Part shown: one piece after another, positions 62,650-64,000 of the stretch
Layout of the letters: the number at the start of each line of letters is the position of its first letter
Numbering within the stretch: the stretch's first letter is position 1
Assembly (NCBI RefSeq): GCF_002879855.1
Contig: NZ_PNYB01000012.1
Coordinates: 62,001 to 126,000, forward strand
DNA length: 64,000 nucleotides
From: Trinickia soli
GTDB lineage: Bacteria > Pseudomonadota > Gammaproteobacteria > Burkholderiales > Burkholderiaceae
Direction of reading: 5' to 3'
Notes under the pieces: generated by a model
Databases searched by the model: none
Told to the model about the DNA's origin: nothing
The model's input: the letters and a program-made list of their open reading frames with translations, nothing else
Program-made: the position numbers and the translations under genes

Positions 62650-63582
62650 CTATCTGTCGGACTTTAGCGGCGCCAGGCTCTGCTCGTACGCCATTGCTTC
62701 CTCGATTAGCCACGCCTCGAAAGCCGCCAACTGCGGCGATCGCGAACTGACCTGCGAGCAAGCCAGATAATAAGCGCCCGGCGTGGACACCTGCAGGTCG
62801 AACGGCGCGACCAGCCGTCCGTTGCGCAAGTCATCTTCTATCAGGGCCCGCACCGCAATGACCACGCCGAGCTTATCGAGCGCGCCTTGATACGCCAGCG
62901 CGGCGTTATCGAAGTTGATGCTGCCGTGGTTTTCCAGCTCGGTGATGCCGGCTTCCACCAGCCAGCGCGACCAGTCCATCGGCCGGTGCCGCGATGACAG
63001 CAGCGCGTAATTCGCGAGATCTTTCGGCAGTTTCAACGGCCGCTCCTGCACCGGCAGCAACGGGCTGCACACGGGCATCAGCACTTCGCCGAGCAGGCGG
63101 CGCTGACTCGTATCGTTGGGCGGGAACGGGTGCGAGTGAACCGACAGATCGACGTCTTCGCGGCGGAAATTGGCCGGCTCATGCGAAGTAAAAATCTGGA
63201 TCTCGATCTTCGGGTGCCGCGTCTGAAAATGCTTCAGCCGCGGCACCAGCCAGCGCATCGCGAAGGTGGGCGGCAGTTTGAGACGCAGCACGGAACCGTC
63301 CGCTTCATCGCGTGCTTCGCGGGTCGCGTAGTCGATCTGATCGAACACGCTGCTGAGCGCGCGAATGTAAGTTTCGCCCTTGCGCGTGAGTTCGATGCCG
63401 CGATGCGTGCGCAGGAAAAGCTGTACGCCGAGCCAGTCTTCAAGCAGAGAGACATGACGGCTGACCGCGCCCTGGGTCACCAGCAGTTCCTTCGCGGCGC
63501 CAGTGAAACTCGAGTAGCGGCCTGACGCTTCGAAGGCACGCAATGCATTGAGCGGAGGCAGTTTTCGTCGCATGTTTGGCAT
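62650..63582 (-). CDS. LysR-type regulator, GcvA-like
   Basis: 310 residues. The start MRRKLPPLNALRAFEASGRYSSFTGAAKELLVTQGAVSRHVSLLEDWLG is the GcvA-like HTH with basic leader, and the effector domain has FAMRWLVPRLKHFQTRHPKIEIQIFTSH. It is divergent from the leuC-like gene and is its probable regulator. The ATG at 63582 or 63573 may be the start; the 63578-63598 inverted repeat overlaps it, suggesting autoregulation. Confidence 0.88.
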   Translation of the reverse strand: MPNMRRKLPPLNALRAFEASGRYSSFTGAAKELLVTQGAVSRHVSLLEDWLGVQLFLRTHRGIELTRKGETYIRALSSVFDQIDYATREARDEADGSVLRLKLPPTFAMRWLVPRLKHFQTRHPKIEIQIFTSHEPANFRREDVDLSVHSHPFPPNDTSQRRLLGEVLMPVCSPLLPVQERPLKLPKDLANYALLSSRHRPMDWSRWLVEAGITELENHGSINFDNAALAYQGALDKLGVVIAVRALIEDDLRNGRLVAPFDLQVSTPGAYYLACSQVSSRSPQLAAFEAWLIEEAMAYEQSLAPLKSDR

Positions 63583-63598
63583 GACATTTTCTCATGCC
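63578..63598. promoter_or_regulatory. Inverted repeat overlapping the LysR start
   Basis: GGCATGA-N7-TCATGCC is a perfect 7-bp inverted repeat that covers the first start codon of the LysR gene, in the 130-bp region shared with the leuC-like gene. Confidence 0.5.
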
Positions 63599-63712
63599 GC
63601 CCATGATATATCGGTCGTTGCGAAGGACCTAGAACTACCTAATCATCGTCTCACTTGCGCAAGGTGGTGCGCACGAGTGCCGGCCACCGCGCCAACCGAC
63701 GGAGACAATGAA

Positions 63713-64000
63713 GTGAACGCAACGACGCGAGCGTCCCAAACGCTCTTCGACAAGATCTGGCACGCGCATCACGTGGTGGAGCGCGAAGACGGACAGAGTC
63801 TGCTCTACGTAGATAGTCATTTCCTGCAGGACGGCTCGGCGCCCGCCTTCGAAATGCTGCGCCGGCGCGGCTTGAAAGCGCATGCGCCGCAGCGTGGTTT
63901 TGCGACGCCCGATCACTACGTGCCCACTCACAGCCGCGACCTCGCGAATATCTCCGACCCTGAAAAACGCGCGATGGCCAATGCGTTGCGCGACGACAGC
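63713..64000 (+). CDS. LeuC-like aconitase-family large subunit, 5' part
   Basis: The first 96 codons of a gene that runs off the window. The start TLFDKIWHAHHV and LLYVDSHFLQDGSAPAFEMLRRRG correspond to the N-terminus of 3-isopropylmalate dehydratase large subunit, followed by FATPDHYVPTHSRD, the GFATxDH segment that carries an active-site histidine. The segment is diverged from housekeeping LeuC, where the second block is IDRHLVHEVTSPQAF, so it may be a paralogue acting on another C4-C6 hydroxyacid. The start is GTG at 63713 with GGAG eight bases upstream; the ATG at 63708 is out of frame. Confidence 0.8.
   Translation, partial: MNATTRASQTLFDKIWHAHHVVEREDGQSLLYVDSHFLQDGSAPAFEMLRRRGLKAHAPQRGFATPDHYVPTHSRDLANISDPEKRAMANALRDDS

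Noticed and set aside
1-64000. CRISPR arrays, tRNA, rRNA, origin or prophage
   Set aside because: No regularly spaced repeats, no tRNA-like cloverleaf with conserved T-loop, no rRNA segments and no integrase or phage structural genes were seen by eye. A tRNAscan or CRISPR search would settle it.

Overview
The window is GC-rich, gene-dense bacterial DNA. The gene content suggests a Burkholderiaceae-type beta-proteobacterium (Paraburkholderia, Caballeronia, Burkholderia or a close relative): two DUF2957 lipoproteins, several LysR regulators, Gram-negative porins, PAS-type chemoreceptors and many aromatic or sugar catabolic blocks. This assignment is an inference from gene content. I saw no rRNA, tRNA or CRISPR. 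The density of catabolic and transport genes suggests an accessory-rich replicon.

Layout. 0-2.3 kb: the 5' part of a secreted cupin gene, an AhpD-like gene, a 5'-truncated hipA and a decayed IS3-family element abutting it. 2.4-13.6 kb: a PAS chemoreceptor, an orphan Rieske oxygenase, DNA polymerase II (polB), a methyltransferase with a duplicated TipAS-like N-terminus, ppnP, an N-acetylmuramoyl-L-alanine amidase, an Nramp-related transporter with non-canonical metal-site motifs, and a UPF0718-type permease. 13.7-18.1 kb: an envelope locus with OmpW, two DUF2957 lipoproteins and a PraB-like secreted protein.

18.4-36.4 kb is the most coherent island. A LysR regulator is divergent from a complete protocatechuate 4,5-cleavage operon. 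The operon order is tautomerase, hydratase, aldolase, PDC hydrolase, dioxygenase alpha, dioxygenase beta, semialdehyde dehydrogenase, then a porin. A second, related LysR gene is divergent from a two-component Rieske oxygenase, a FadL/TodX-type channel, an aldehyde dehydrogenase and a GMC alcohol dehydrogenase, followed by a chemoreceptor. Both divergent promoter regions carry a closely similar 15-bp dyad. I propose a co-regulated funnel: aromatic alcohol to aldehyde to acid, then to protocatechuate, then to pyruvate and oxaloacetate.

36.5-40.3 kb: a glutathione S-transferase, a SAM methyltransferase and two LysR regulators. 40.5-48.9 kb: a PotDABC-like ABC importer followed by two DAO-type flavoproteins, a small 2Fe-2S protein, an opine-oxidase-A-like flavoprotein and RidA. 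This is a likely uptake and oxidation operon for an N-substituted or D-amino acid. 49.3-50.8 kb: a hemerythrin protein, a diguanylate-cyclase relic and a VIT-type Fe/Mn transporter.

50.9-62.6 kb: a sugar, polyol or lactone module. It has a COG3618 amidohydrolase, an RbsABC-like importer with a cysteine-rich binding protein, an SDR dehydrogenase, an alpha/beta hydrolase, a GntR/FCD regulator with an MBL-fold hydrolase, a UxaA-family dehydratase and a FadR-type regulator. The window ends with a GcvA-like LysR gene divergent from the start of a leuC-like gene.
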